A DNA stretch of 64,000 bases from Sphingomonas sp. SORGH_AS_0950. GTDB lineage: Bacteria > Pseudomonadota > Alphaproteobacteria > Sphingomonadales > Sphingomonadaceae. The translations under genes and the position numbers were made by a program. Under the pieces are notes generated by a model. The model ran no database searches and had not been told where the DNA came from. It was given only the letters and a program-made list of their open reading frames with translations. The DNA is taken from positions 250,501-314,500 of the forward strand of contig NZ_JAUTAE010000001.1 of assembly GCF_030818415.1 (NCBI RefSeq), written 5' to 3'. This document shows, piece after piece, positions 52,464-61,646 of this stretch; the first letter of the stretch is position 1; each line of letters opens with the position of its first letter.

Positions 52464-53528
52464 TTATTGCGTCTGCACCTCGTCCAGCGTGGTGCGGAAG
52501 CGTCCGTCCAGCCAGTCGGTGATTTCACGGGCGGCGGGATGATCGATCGCCCCATAGCGTTCGCGCAGTTCAGCGAAACGCGGACCGAGATTGTCGAGCC
52601 CGGTATCCTGGAGCGGCAGGATGTCGCGGTGCAATAGGGTGGCGAAGTCGGCGCCCAGCAGCTGCTTCGCTGCCGCCAGAAATGCCTGGCCATAAGCGTA
52701 GCGCTCTCCCTCCCGATAGCTGGCCGCGAGCGTCAGCGCGGGAATGCAGGAGAGGAGCGGTTGCGATGCGGGGTTGATCGCATGACCCGCGACATGATGG
52801 CGGATCGCGGCCGGGCGACCGGTGAACGCGCGCAGATGCAGATATTGCGACATGCGGACACCGTCATTGACGGGATAATTGTCCCAAAGGCACACTTTGC
52901 GGCCGAGTTCGTGCTGTACCCGTTCCAGATGGGCCACACCGATCTCGCGGGACACCACCTCCTCGCCGGTCCAATAGACGCGCACGTTGCGATCCAGATA
53001 GCGCCCGAGCTGGGGCAGATAGGCGGGTGGCCGCTTCCCCCAGGCGCGCTCGAGAATGGGATCGTCGGAATAGAAGCTGGGGCAGAAGAAGACCTGGGTC
53101 GCGCGGCTGTTGCTGGCGCAGAAATCGACGAGTTCGGCCTGGCCGCGCGCCAAATCGGGCAGTTCGGCGGGCAGGTCGTCGAACAGGATGGCGAGGTCCT
53201 GGATGCCCAGCGCGTCGAGCTGCCCCAGCTTCCGCTTCAGAGCGGCGCGCGATTCCGCGCTGAAGGGATGGGTGCTGCCGACCGGGGTCAGCGCGACACC
53301 AAAGCGCACGCCCAGCCTTTTGCACTCGGCGGCGAAGGCCGCGAGGGCGGCGAAGTGTTCGGGCGGATGCGGTTCGCGCCAGCGGCGGCGCAGGAACGGG
53401 TCGGCCTTGGGCCCGTAATGATAGAAGCGATAGCCTGCCCCTGCCAGCGTCCGTAGCACGGTCGTTCGATCGGCCCAGCTCCATGGCTTGCCGAAAAAGC
53501 CTTCGATCACGCCCAGGTTCAGCGCCAT
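52464..53528 (-). CDS. GH84-family beta-N-acetylglucosaminidase, apparently cytoplasmic
   Basis: 354 residues. It begins directly with the GH84 core (LGVIEGFFGKPWSWADR, GYRFYHYGPKADPFLRRRW). The catalytic Asp pair is in ILFDDLPAELPD, and the substrate pocket includes WTGEEVVS and LWDNYPVNDG. There is no signal peptide and no extra domain. GH84 enzymes remove beta-linked GlcNAc by substrate-assisted catalysis. Being cytoplasmic and followed by a GlcNAc/MurNAc-type kinase, it may replace NagZ in cutting GlcNAc-(anhydro)MurNAc. The first 10 bases overlap the upstream serine hydrolase gene. Confidence 0.85.
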   Translation of the reverse strand: MALNLGVIEGFFGKPWSWADRTTVLRTLAGAGYRFYHYGPKADPFLRRRWREPHPPEHFAALAAFAAECKRLGVRFGVALTPVGSTHPFSAESRAALKRKLGQLDALGIQDLAILFDDLPAELPDLARGQAELVDFCASNSRATQVFFCPSFYSDDPILERAWGKRPPAYLPQLGRYLDRNVRVYWTGEEVVSREIGVAHLERVQHELGRKVCLWDNYPVNDGVRMSQYLHLRAFTGRPAAIRHHVAGHAINPASQPLLSCIPALTLAASYREGERYAYGQAFLAAAKQLLGADFATLLHRDILPLQDTGLDNLGPRFAELRERYGAIDHPAAREITDWLDGRFRTTLDEVQTQ

Positions 53529-54844
53529 GTCTTCTCCTTTTTCCGGTTTTCGAGCACTGTCGTCACCGCTTGCCGCAGCACAGTCTCCCGCAGGGCGTCG
53601 AGCGTGGGATAGGGTTCGCCGTCCGGCCGGTGGACCCGGTTGGTGAGGAGGACGACGGTCATGTCCAGCTGGGGCGAGAAGGCGAACCAGGTGCCGGTGA
53701 AACCCGAATGCCCGTAGAAGGGGGCCGCGATCCCGGCGAGCTGCGTCTTGTGGAAACCCAGTGCCTGATCGGCATCGAAGGGCGTGTCCTCGAACGCTGC
53801 GATCGTCCGGGCGGGCGCGAGCCGCCAGCCGCCGTAGCAGCCGCCGTTGAGGAGCAGCTGGGCATAGCGGGCTAGATCGGTCGCGGTCGAGAACAGCCCG
53901 GCATGGCCAGCCACCCCCCGCCAGCCGAGCGCGGCATTAGCATCATTCGCCTCGCCGACTAGCATCCGGTTCCGATATCCGTCGAAGGGCTGGGCCGATG
54001 GGAAAGGCGCGGCGGGGTAGGGCTTGCCGGTCTCCGTCATGCGCCGCTGATAGGCGTCGCCCTGCGATGTCGCGGCCGCGCGCCGACGCAAGGACGGTGA
54101 CGGCAGGAAGCCGGTGTCGGTCATGCCGAGCGGGCGATAGACTCGGCTGCGGACATAACGGTCCAGCGGTGTGCCCGTGACCCGCTCCACGACGGCACCC
54201 AGCAGCATGAAACCGATGTCAGAATAGGCAAATCGTGAGCCCCTCGGATAACGGAGCGGCAGCGCCGCCAGATAGGGCAGCACCTGGCCCGAGGCGTCGC
54301 GGTGCAGCCAGGTCGGCTGCCATTCCCAAAGCCCTGCCCGGTGGGTCAGCAACTGACGGACGGTGATGTCCGCCTTGTCGGTGCCCCGAAACGCGGGCAG
54401 CAACGTACCCAGCCGGTCGTCGAGCGACAGGCGGCCGGTACCGACGAGATGGAGGATCGCCGCGGTGGTCGCCTCGATCTTGGTGATCGAGGCCATATCG
54501 AAAAGCGTGTCGACCGCCATTGCGCGCGGCGTGGCGAGCGTCCGCAGCGTGCCGTCGGGCGCGCTGGTCAGCGTCTGGGCATCGCCGAAGGCCGCCTGAT
54601 GAACGATCCGCCCCCGATCGGTGACGATCAGTACCGCGCCGGGATAGAGTGTGCCGACGCCATCGCGAACCGCCGCATCTATCGGTGCGAAACGCATGTC
54701 GTCGGCGCGAGCGGATGTGGTGTTCAGGATCGGACAGACGGGGGAAGCCGCGAGGCCCGGTGCGGCGCATAGGCCGAGGCACATGAAAAGCGGGGCGATG
54801 CGGGCGCGGCGGGTTCGCGCGGCTCGAATCGTCATGCGCTTCAT
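53519..54844 (-). CDS. Exported serine hydrolase, class C beta-lactamase fold (AmiE/YbbE-like)
   Basis: 441 residues from ATG 54844 (ATG 54835 also in frame). A signal peptide (ARIAPLFMCLGLCAAPGLAA) precedes the enzyme. SxxK is SITK in FDMASITKIEATTA, the Tyr motif is YSDIGF, and the third motif is HSGFTGT, like the HTGFTG of the 35021 protein. A motif GVAGHAGLFSTATDLARYAQ is shared by both. Two such enzymes in one muropeptide island could differ in peptide or sugar preference. It heads the group with the GH84 and kinase genes and follows dld by 94 bases. Esterase activity is an alternative. Confidence 0.87.
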   Translation of the reverse strand: MKRMTIRAARTRRARIAPLFMCLGLCAAPGLAASPVCPILNTTSARADDMRFAPIDAAVRDGVGTLYPGAVLIVTDRGRIVHQAAFGDAQTLTSAPDGTLRTLATPRAMAVDTLFDMASITKIEATTAAILHLVGTGRLSLDDRLGTLLPAFRGTDKADITVRQLLTHRAGLWEWQPTWLHRDASGQVLPYLAALPLRYPRGSRFAYSDIGFMLLGAVVERVTGTPLDRYVRSRVYRPLGMTDTGFLPSPSLRRRAAATSQGDAYQRRMTETGKPYPAAPFPSAQPFDGYRNRMLVGEANDANAALGWRGVAGHAGLFSTATDLARYAQLLLNGGCYGGWRLAPARTIAAFEDTPFDADQALGFHKTQLAGIAAPFYGHSGFTGTWFAFSPQLDMTVVLLTNRVHRPDGEPYPTLDALRETVLRQAVTTVLENRKKEKTWR

Positions 54845-54938
54845 CGTTCCGTCATAGCATGGCGGCCAATGGTCACCCATTCCACCATGGCGGACCGCCA
54901 TAACGGCCGGCCATGCCCTTGGGGACGGTGACCGGTTC

Positions 54939-56699
54939 TCAAACCCGATTCTCCGATAGTGACTGGGGCCGTTCGGCGCTTTCCGGGTTCTCGCAGGTCC
55001 AGTGGCGTGCACGCGGCGTGTGGCCGATCCCCGGATTGAGCTGATTGCGCGGATCGATGTGGCGATAGAATTGGGCCAGTGCGGGCGGCGCGACATAGAG
55101 GTGGCCGACATTGTGCTCGGCCGGATATTGCGCGCCCCGCGCGTCGAGCAAGGCCCATAGCGCATGTTCGAACGCCACGGGATCGGTGCCTTTGCGCACG
55201 ATATAGTCCTGATGGAAGACGTGGCAGAAGAAATGGCCGTAATAGAGCGCGTGGATGACCTGGGTATCCAGCGCCGACGGCAATGTCTCGGTCCATATCC
55301 CGGCGTTGCGGGGCAGCGCGACGTCGAGCGCGACGATGTCGGCGACGTCGTCGGCATTGATAGCCCGATAACGGACCGCCGCTCCCGCCGCGACGAACCG
55401 GTGAAGAAACGCCTTGGCGCTGTCCGCGGCGCTGCATTCGACATAGTCGCCCGCGTCGTCGCCGGGGAGAAGCCGGGTGAGCAGGGCACGGGTTTCGTCG
55501 ATCTGATCGATCGACACTTTCAGCATCAGGTGATGGGCGAAGCGATCACGGTAGCCCCGCATCCAGCCGGGCAGCGGATCCGGGATGAAACGTCCCGCCG
55601 CCTGGAGCAGACGATCACTCAGGCCCCTGGACAGGCGATCGGCGAGCGCGTCGAACCGTGCCTTGGCAGCGAAAAGGGCGGGCAGCCGTTCGGTGCCGAG
55701 CCGCTCAATCGCGAAGAAGGTGTCACGCCCATAACGATCCGCCACGTCGAAGGCGGTCCGGTGCATATACTCGGCCGCAATCGGCAGCCTGTCGTAATCG
55801 CGCAGCATCGTGCGCCGTAGATCGGTGAGACGATCGGCCTCGTTCGCGCCGATATAGAAGGTGGCGGTGCCCTCTTCGCGCGGGAAGGTGTCGAGGCGCA
55901 CCGCGAAGACGATCAGCTTGCCCGCACTTCCCGCCGCCTCGAACAGGCAGCGCGGGTCGGCGTTGAAACGGGCGGGGACAGGGCTATCGATCCCCCGGAC
56001 ATGTTCGGCATAGCGATGGTCGTGCGCCCATCGATCATCCACGTCTTCGATGTCGGCATCACTGAAGTCGCCGCGATCGAGGCGCGACAGGATCGTCTCC
56101 GGCTCCTCGCCCAACGCCATGCCCAGGTGATTGACCAGGTGCAGTCGGCCATCGGGCTGGACGGCCGCGAACAGGGCCAGCTGGGTATAGGCGGGCCCGC
56201 GCCGGATCAGTGATCCACCCGAATTGTTGCAGATGCCGCCGACCACCGACGCGCCGAAACAGGATGATCCGATGACCGAATGCGGCTCACGCCCATAAGG
56301 CCGCAGGGCCTGTTCGAGCGCGTATAGGGTCGTGCCCGGCAGGCAGAGCACCTGCTTGCCGCCCCGGATCACGCTCAGCCGCGACAAGCGCGTGGTGCTG
56401 ATGATGACGAGGCCGCCGGGATAATCGTCGCCATCGGGGGTGGAGCCGCCGGTGAGCCCGGTATTCGACGCCTGAAGCAGGATCGAGACATCGGCGGCGA
56501 CGCAGGCCTGGGCTACGCGCCACATCTCGACCAGGCTTCCCGGCCGCACCACGGCGATCGCCGCTCCCTCGCCGGTGCGATAGCCCTTGCGAAACCGTGC
56601 CGTGGCGCGTGGCGCGGTCAGGACATGACGACGGCCGACCGCGTTGCGCAGGCAGGCGAGCAGCGTAGCAGCGTCTTTCGGAGCCGTGGGGCGTGTCAT
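54939..56699 (-). CDS. dld: Quinone-dependent D-lactate dehydrogenase
   Basis: 586 residues from ATG 56699 (E. coli Dld is 571). The FAD-binding PCMH domain shows VVRPGSLVEMWRVAQACVAA, NTGLTGGSTPDG and VVGGICNNSGGSLIRRGPAY. Dld-specific C-terminal blocks include FFCHVFHQDYIVRKG and AEHNVGHLYVAPP. It is a peripheral inner-membrane flavoenzyme that passes electrons from D-lactate to quinone. MurQ releases D-lactate from MurNAc-6-P, so placement beside anmK and murQ gives it a direct supply. It is divergent from the PP2C-anmK operon. Confidence 0.94.
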   Translation of the reverse strand: MTRPTAPKDAATLLACLRNAVGRRHVLTAPRATARFRKGYRTGEGAAIAVVRPGSLVEMWRVAQACVAADVSILLQASNTGLTGGSTPDGDDYPGGLVIISTTRLSRLSVIRGGKQVLCLPGTTLYALEQALRPYGREPHSVIGSSCFGASVVGGICNNSGGSLIRRGPAYTQLALFAAVQPDGRLHLVNHLGMALGEEPETILSRLDRGDFSDADIEDVDDRWAHDHRYAEHVRGIDSPVPARFNADPRCLFEAAGSAGKLIVFAVRLDTFPREEGTATFYIGANEADRLTDLRRTMLRDYDRLPIAAEYMHRTAFDVADRYGRDTFFAIERLGTERLPALFAAKARFDALADRLSRGLSDRLLQAAGRFIPDPLPGWMRGYRDRFAHHLMLKVSIDQIDETRALLTRLLPGDDAGDYVECSAADSAKAFLHRFVAAGAAVRYRAINADDVADIVALDVALPRNAGIWTETLPSALDTQVIHALYYGHFFCHVFHQDYIVRKGTDPVAFEHALWALLDARGAQYPAEHNVGHLYVAPPALAQFYRHIDPRNQLNPGIGHTPRARHWTCENPESAERPQSLSENRV

Positions 56700-56709
56700 A
56701 ACCTGAGTA

Positions 56710-56759
56710 AATACCACTATGCACAGCGGTGCAAGTGGCATGCTATTGGTTTGCATGCC
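56710..56759. promoter_or_regulatory. Nested dyads in the dld / PP2C-anmK divergent promoter
   Basis: The 116-base gap between the two start codons holds AATACCA (56710-56716), a dyad TGCAC-AGCG-GTGCA (56720-56733) set inside CCACT...AGTGG, and a perfect GGCATGC-N9-GCATGCC repeat (56737-56759). This density suggests a shared operator controlling both directions. AATACCA recurs before the TBDR at 58891. The regulator is not known. Confidence 0.5.
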
Positions 56760-56815
56760 GGGGAGGATCGGGATAGCATTTCGCATCGCATGAGGATCGG
56801 CTCGAGGAGCATGGG

Positions 56816-57673
56816 ATGCTGAGGATCGACGTCGCGCTCTCCGATGCCGGGAGCATGGTGAACGAGGATGCGATCGGCCATTTCGGCGATGCGGCCTGGG
56901 TGATCGACGGAGCCACGGGGATCGGTCCATCCCTGCTGGACGCACCCAGCGACGCGGCATGGCTGGCTCAGACCGCCAACCGGCTGATCGCCGACGCCCT
57001 TGCCGAAGATCCGGACTGTTCCACGATCGAGATATTGCGCGATGTCATGACGCGCTGCGCGGTAGCGCTTGCGGATGCGCAGGTTCGCGCTTTCGACGGC
57101 ACCCACGAACTGCCCTCGGCGGCTTTTGCCATGATCCGGTTGCGTGGTGATGCTGCCGAGATCACCGCGCTGGCCGACTGCCGCGTAGCGGCAGTGGACG
57201 AAGCCGGGGTTGCGCGATTGTTCGGCACCTATGCGCTTGATGTCGTCGAGGCGCGGACGCTGGCTGCGGTCAAGGCGATTCGCGAGGAAAACCCCTCGAT
57301 CGACTCCGAGGCTTTGAAGAATCTGCTGTTGCCGGGACTGAGCGCCAATCGCCATCTCAAGAACCGCGACGGCGGCTATTGGGTGCTCGGGACGGAGCCT
57401 GCCGCTGCCGACCATCTCTGGCAGGCGACGGTTCCGCTCCATCCCGGCCAGCGCTTCGCGATCGCCAGCGACGGCTTCCTGCGACTCGTGGAACTGTTCG
57501 ATGTGGCGACGCCCGACGATCTGCTGGCGATCGCCACGCCGGAGGACGGTGCCGCCTGGCTGGCGCGGTTGCGCGATATCGAAAGCGAGCCGGATTCGCT
57601 GCGGCGTCATATCCGGGTGAAGCGGCACGACGATGCCAGTCTGATCGTCTGCACTTGGGACCCGTCCTGCTGA
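56816..57673 (+). CDS. PP2C-like phosphatase domain protein coupled to anmK
   Basis: 285 residues spanning one PP2C-type domain. The start has SMVNEDAIGHFGDAAWVIDG (the metal Asp pair region) followed by ATG. ALADCRVAAVDEAG marks the central strands, IASDGFLRLV the DG motif, and VKRHDDASLIVCTW the end. These correspond to the metal-binding Asp residues of PPM/PP2C phosphatases. There is no signal or other domain. It overlaps the anmK start (TGATG), an unusual partnership. It may dephosphorylate a protein regulating the pathway or a small phosphate; the substrate is unknown. Confidence 0.8.
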   Translation: MLRIDVALSDAGSMVNEDAIGHFGDAAWVIDGATGIGPSLLDAPSDAAWLAQTANRLIADALAEDPDCSTIEILRDVMTRCAVALADAQVRAFDGTHELPSAAFAMIRLRGDAAEITALADCRVAAVDEAGVARLFGTYALDVVEARTLAAVKAIREENPSIDSEALKNLLLPGLSANRHLKNRDGGYWVLGTEPAAADHLWQATVPLHPGQRFAIASDGFLRLVELFDVATPDDLLAIATPEDGAAWLARLRDIESEPDSLRRHIRVKRHDDASLIVCTWDPSC

Positions 57674-58773
57674 TGCTGGTGATGGGCTATATGAGCGGGA
57701 CGTCGCTGGACGGCGTCGACGTCGCACTGATCGAGACGGATGGCGAGCGGATCGAGGCGTTCGGTTCCACGACGATGATCCCCTTTACCGACGCCCAACG
57801 CGTGAGCATCGAACAGGCGACGCGCGATGCGCTGGCGTGGAACGGCTATGGTGCGATGCCGTCATCGTTCGATACGGCGTCAACGGTCATAGAGCGGCTG
57901 CATATCGAGGCTGGCGAGCGGCTGATGGCGGAGGCCGGGCGGCGCCCGGATCTGATCGGCTTTCATGGCCAGACGTTGCTCCATCGGCCCGAGCGCGGCC
58001 TGTCGGTCCAGATCGGCGATCCCCAGATGCTGGCGGATGTCCTGCGCGTGCCGGTAGTCGCGCAAATGCGGCAGGATGATCTGCAGGCTGGCGGGCAGGG
58101 TGCCCCGCTGGTGCCTGTCTATCACGCCGCGCTTGCCGAGTATCTTGGCTTCGCGCGGCCGGTCGCGTTCCTCAATATCGGGGGCGTTGCGAACCTGACC
58201 TGGATCGGGGCGGACAGGAGCTTGATCGCGTTCGATACGGGACCGGGCAACGGCTTGATCGACCAGCTCGTCCAGTCGCGCGGGGCGGGCCGTTATGACG
58301 ATGGGGGCCGTTTTGCCGCTGCGGGCTGTGTCGACACGGACATTCTGGCCCGTCTGCTGACGCACGACTATTTTCAGGGAGAGGGAGCGAGATCGCTCGA
58401 TCGCTATGACTTTCCGCTCGACTGGGTGGCGGCCTGTTCGATCGAGGATGCCGCCGCCACACTGACTGCGTTCACGGCGGAGGCGGTGGCCCTGGCGGCG
58501 CGGACACTGCCCGCCCTGCCCGAATTGTGGATCGTGTGCGGGGGCGGGGGACATAATCCGGTATTGATGGCGGCGTTGCGCGATCGCCTCGGAGTCTGCC
58601 GGACGGCGGACGAAATCGGCCTGCGCAGCGATTTCATCGAGGCCGAGGCGATGGCCTTCCTCGCTGCACGTAGCCTGCATGGTCTGCCTTTGACCTTTCC
58701 GGGCACGACCGGTGTCGTCGAACCCTTGACCGGCGGTCGCCTTTGGCGGCCACGCAATAATACCAAAATATAA
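57673..58773 (+). CDS. anmK: Anhydro-N-acetylmuramic acid kinase AnmK
   Basis: 366 residues, the usual family length. The signature ATP motif is GYMSGTSLDGVDVAL. Conserved blocks are GFHGQTLLHRPERG, RQDDLQAGGQGAPLVP, NIGGVANLTW and FDTGPGNGLIDQ with the catalytic Asp, plus WIVCGGGGHNP. It hydrolyses the 1,6-anhydro ring and phosphorylates the sugar to give MurNAc-6-P, the MurQ substrate. Cytoplasmic. Coupled to the PP2C-like gene upstream; the operon continues to a TBDR, an SSS symporter and murQ. Confidence 0.96.
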   Translation: MLVMGYMSGTSLDGVDVALIETDGERIEAFGSTTMIPFTDAQRVSIEQATRDALAWNGYGAMPSSFDTASTVIERLHIEAGERLMAEAGRRPDLIGFHGQTLLHRPERGLSVQIGDPQMLADVLRVPVVAQMRQDDLQAGGQGAPLVPVYHAALAEYLGFARPVAFLNIGGVANLTWIGADRSLIAFDTGPGNGLIDQLVQSRGAGRYDDGGRFAAAGCVDTDILARLLTHDYFQGEGARSLDRYDFPLDWVAACSIEDAAATLTAFTAEAVALAARTLPALPELWIVCGGGGHNPVLMAALRDRLGVCRTADEIGLRSDFIEAEAMAFLAARSLHGLPLTFPGTTGVVEPLTGGRLWRPRNNTKI

Positions 58774-58778
58774 TACCA
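58757..58778. promoter_or_regulatory. Direct repeat ATAATACCA x2 before the TBDR gene
   Basis: ATAATACCA occurs at 58757-58765 and again at 58770-58778, 13 bases apart start to start, overlapping the anmK stop and lying in the AT-rich leader of the TBDR at 58891. The AATACCA core is shared with the dld/PP2C promoter. A pathway-specific repressor site is plausible. Confidence 0.5.
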
Positions 58779-58890
58779 CATGTTTACATATTGAGGAGAG
58801 GTATACATGATCGCGGTGGGGTCCAGGCCTGCCATAGGTCATGATCCATGATCGGCGGACTGGGTTCGGGCATATCAGGGAGGGACTGCA

Positions 58891-61629
58891 ATGATGACGT
58901 CGTACCGACATAGCGTAGCCGCAGCCGCACTGGCGGTAGCCCTTGTGCAGGCACCCGCAGCTGTGCACGCCCAGACCGCCTCTGCGACGCCCGCGACCCA
59001 GGACGGTTCGACGTCCGGCGACGAGGTCGTGGTCACGGGGACGCGCATTCCCGCCACCGGCCTGACCTCCAGCAGCCCGGTCGCCTCGACGAACGAGGCG
59101 CAGATCAGATTGCGGTCCGCGCTGACGATCGAGGATTTCTCCACCACCATCCCGCAGCTTTCGGGCGGTGTGCGCCAGGGCTCGCAGGGCAGCGATGCGT
59201 TCGGCGCGCAGGTTCTCGAGCTACGCAATTTCGGTCAAAGCCGCTCGCTGGTGCTTATCGACGGCACCCGTGCGGCACCCTTCAGTTTCCGGAACTCGGT
59301 CGACGTCAACGCCATTCCCGCATCGCTCATCAAGCGCGTCGATGTGCTGACCGGTGGTGCGGCGGCGGTCTATGGCGCGGATGCCGTCGCTGGCGTCGTG
59401 AACTTCATCCTCAACGACGAATATGAGGGCATCCGCGGCACCGCGACCAGCCGGTTGTCGGTCCATGGCGGTGCGCAATATGGCGGCTCGCTGATGCTGG
59501 GCACCGGCATTGGTGATCGTGGCAATCTGGTGATCGCGGCGGACTATACCCAGCGCGACGGTGTGCGGGCGGGACAGCGCAGCTGGGCCGCGACGCCCAA
59601 CCAGACCATTCCGAGCATCGGCGGCGTCTTCACCGACGTCGCGAGCGGTCGACGCTTCGGCTTTACGGACGATGGCACGTTCACGACCACTCCTTCCGCC
59701 ACCTCCAACATCTCCGCCACCTATCCCCTGATCTCGCCGCTCAAGCGGATCAACGTGGCCGCGCTGTACAAATATGAGATCACGCCGCAGATCGAGGTCT
59801 ATGGCCGGGCCATGTATACCAATGCCCGTACCGAGGAGACGGGCACCCCCGGGGCGGCGCCCGCATCGGTCAACCGCACCGTTGGGATCAGCGCGACCAA
59901 TCCGTTTTTGACGGACGCGATCCGCAACCAGCTGACGTTCGTGAACGGCACCGCCCAGGTAAACGTGTCCCGGTCGCTCAGCGAACTGGGGCTGATCCGC
60001 TATGCCACCGAGCGTAATACATTGCAGGTCCAGTCGGGCCTGCGCGGACCATTGACCGATGCGGTGCGATGGAACGTCTATGCGCAATATGGCCGTTCGA
60101 CGGAATCGTCGCTGATCTCGGGCGATGGCCTTGTCACCAGCCCGGCGGGCGCGAACAATTTCGCGTCGATCGTCAATACGGTCAACATCTTCGGGCCCAA
60201 CCGGCCCGGGCTGGCCGCCGCGCTGGGCAGTACGATCGACGGCTTCAACCGCAAGCGTGACCAGTTCGTCACGGCAGGGACGGTGAGCGGCACGCTGGCC
60301 GACCTGTTCTCCCTGCCTGCCGGGCCGATCGGCTTTGCCGGCGGCGTCGAATATCGGCGGGAAACGGCGAGCATCAATCAGGATAGTGCGCTGCTGACCG
60401 GCAACACCTATCGCCAGGGCGTGCAGGCCGCCTATCGCGGCGCGTTCGATGTCATCGAACTCTATGGCGAAGTCCTTGTCCCGCTGATCCACGACACTCC
60501 GCTGATCCGAAAGCTCGACGTCGGCGGCGCCTATCGCCTGTCGGATTATAATCGGTTCGGCACGCACGGTACGTGGAAGGTCGAGGGTAACTGGGAAGTC
60601 GACCGCAACCTGCGGCTGCGGGGCACCTATCAGCGCGTGTTGCGGACGCCCAATTTCGGGGAATTCGCCGCCAGTACCTCGTCGCTGCCGCTCAACAGCC
60701 TGGTCACCGTCGATCGCCTGAAGCCGCGCTATGGCGGCGATCCTTGCGTGATCGGCACCGGCAATGCGGCGCAATGCGCGCGGTTCGGCGCTCCGTCGGT
60801 GGGATCGGCCAATTCCACCGCCCCCGGCTACCTGACCGGCAACTATTATTATGGCGGCAATCCCGACATCAAACCGGAAACCGGCTATACGACGACGGCG
60901 GGCGCGGTGTTCACGCCGACCTTCCTGCCGGGCCTGAACGTGACGGTCGACTATTACAATCTCGACCTGCGTGGGGCGGTCGGCGTGATCCAGCCGATCG
61001 CGGCGATCACGAGCTGTTACATCACCAATCCGACCGCGAACAATCCGCTATGCGCGCTGGTCACGCGCAACTCGAACGGCACCTTCGCCGATGCCTTCGT
61101 CAACAATCAGAATCTGGGTCGCCTGCTGCAGCGCGGCTTCGACATCTCGGCGGCCTATACCCTGCGACCGGACTGGCTGCCGGGCAAGGGCCTTCGCGCG
61201 AGCTATCAGGGCAATATCGTCACATCCTATCTGATCCAGGCGAACCCGACCGTGTCCGCGGTTCAGTGCAAGGGGACGTTCGGTGCCACCTGCTCCAGCG
61301 ATGGTACGACGCTCGTCCAGCCGGATTATCGCCACACGGCCGGGCTCGGCTGGCTGTTGGACAGGGGCGTGATCCAGTTCGACTGGCAGCGCATCGGTAA
61401 GGTCCGGTCGAGCACGGTCGGATCGACCGAGACGCTGAAGGCGCAGGATGTCTTCGACCTGTCGGCCTCCTACGACTTCACCGATGTCGTCACGATGAGC
61501 GCGGGCGTCTACAACCTGTTCGACAAGGCGCCGCCCCGTGTGTCGACGGGCGGTGTGTTCAACACCTTCCCCGACACCTACGACATTCTGGGGCGGACGA
61601 TCGGCTTCTCGCTGACCGCGCATCTCTGA
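58891..61629 (+). CDS. TonB-dependent outer-membrane receptor (candidate muropeptide receptor)
   Basis: 912 residues. The signal peptide ends in AVHAQTA, and the TonB box is DEVVVTGTRI. The plug has VLELRNFGQSRSLVLIDGTR and VDVLTGGAAAVYGADAVAGV. The barrel ends with GFSLTAHL; the last residue is Leu, less typical than Phe. There is no STN domain. It sits between anmK and an SSS symporter/murQ pair with an AT-rich promoter of its own, so amino-sugar or muropeptide uptake is the likely role. Chitin-derived sugars are an alternative. Confidence 0.93.
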   Translation: MMTSYRHSVAAAALAVALVQAPAAVHAQTASATPATQDGSTSGDEVVVTGTRIPATGLTSSSPVASTNEAQIRLRSALTIEDFSTTIPQLSGGVRQGSQGSDAFGAQVLELRNFGQSRSLVLIDGTRAAPFSFRNSVDVNAIPASLIKRVDVLTGGAAAVYGADAVAGVVNFILNDEYEGIRGTATSRLSVHGGAQYGGSLMLGTGIGDRGNLVIAADYTQRDGVRAGQRSWAATPNQTIPSIGGVFTDVASGRRFGFTDDGTFTTTPSATSNISATYPLISPLKRINVAALYKYEITPQIEVYGRAMYTNARTEETGTPGAAPASVNRTVGISATNPFLTDAIRNQLTFVNGTAQVNVSRSLSELGLIRYATERNTLQVQSGLRGPLTDAVRWNVYAQYGRSTESSLISGDGLVTSPAGANNFASIVNTVNIFGPNRPGLAAALGSTIDGFNRKRDQFVTAGTVSGTLADLFSLPAGPIGFAGGVEYRRETASINQDSALLTGNTYRQGVQAAYRGAFDVIELYGEVLVPLIHDTPLIRKLDVGGAYRLSDYNRFGTHGTWKVEGNWEVDRNLRLRGTYQRVLRTPNFGEFAASTSSLPLNSLVTVDRLKPRYGGDPCVIGTGNAAQCARFGAPSVGSANSTAPGYLTGNYYYGGNPDIKPETGYTTTAGAVFTPTFLPGLNVTVDYYNLDLRGAVGVIQPIAAITSCYITNPTANNPLCALVTRNSNGTFADAFVNNQNLGRLLQRGFDISAAYTLRPDWLPGKGLRASYQGNIVTSYLIQANPTVSAVQCKGTFGATCSSDGTTLVQPDYRHTAGLGWLLDRGVIQFDWQRIGKVRSSTVGSTETLKAQDVFDLSASYDFTDVVTMSAGVYNLFDKAPPRVSTGGVFNTFPDTYDILGRTIGFSLTAHL

Positions 61630-61646
61630 CCGGATAGCCTTGCCAC

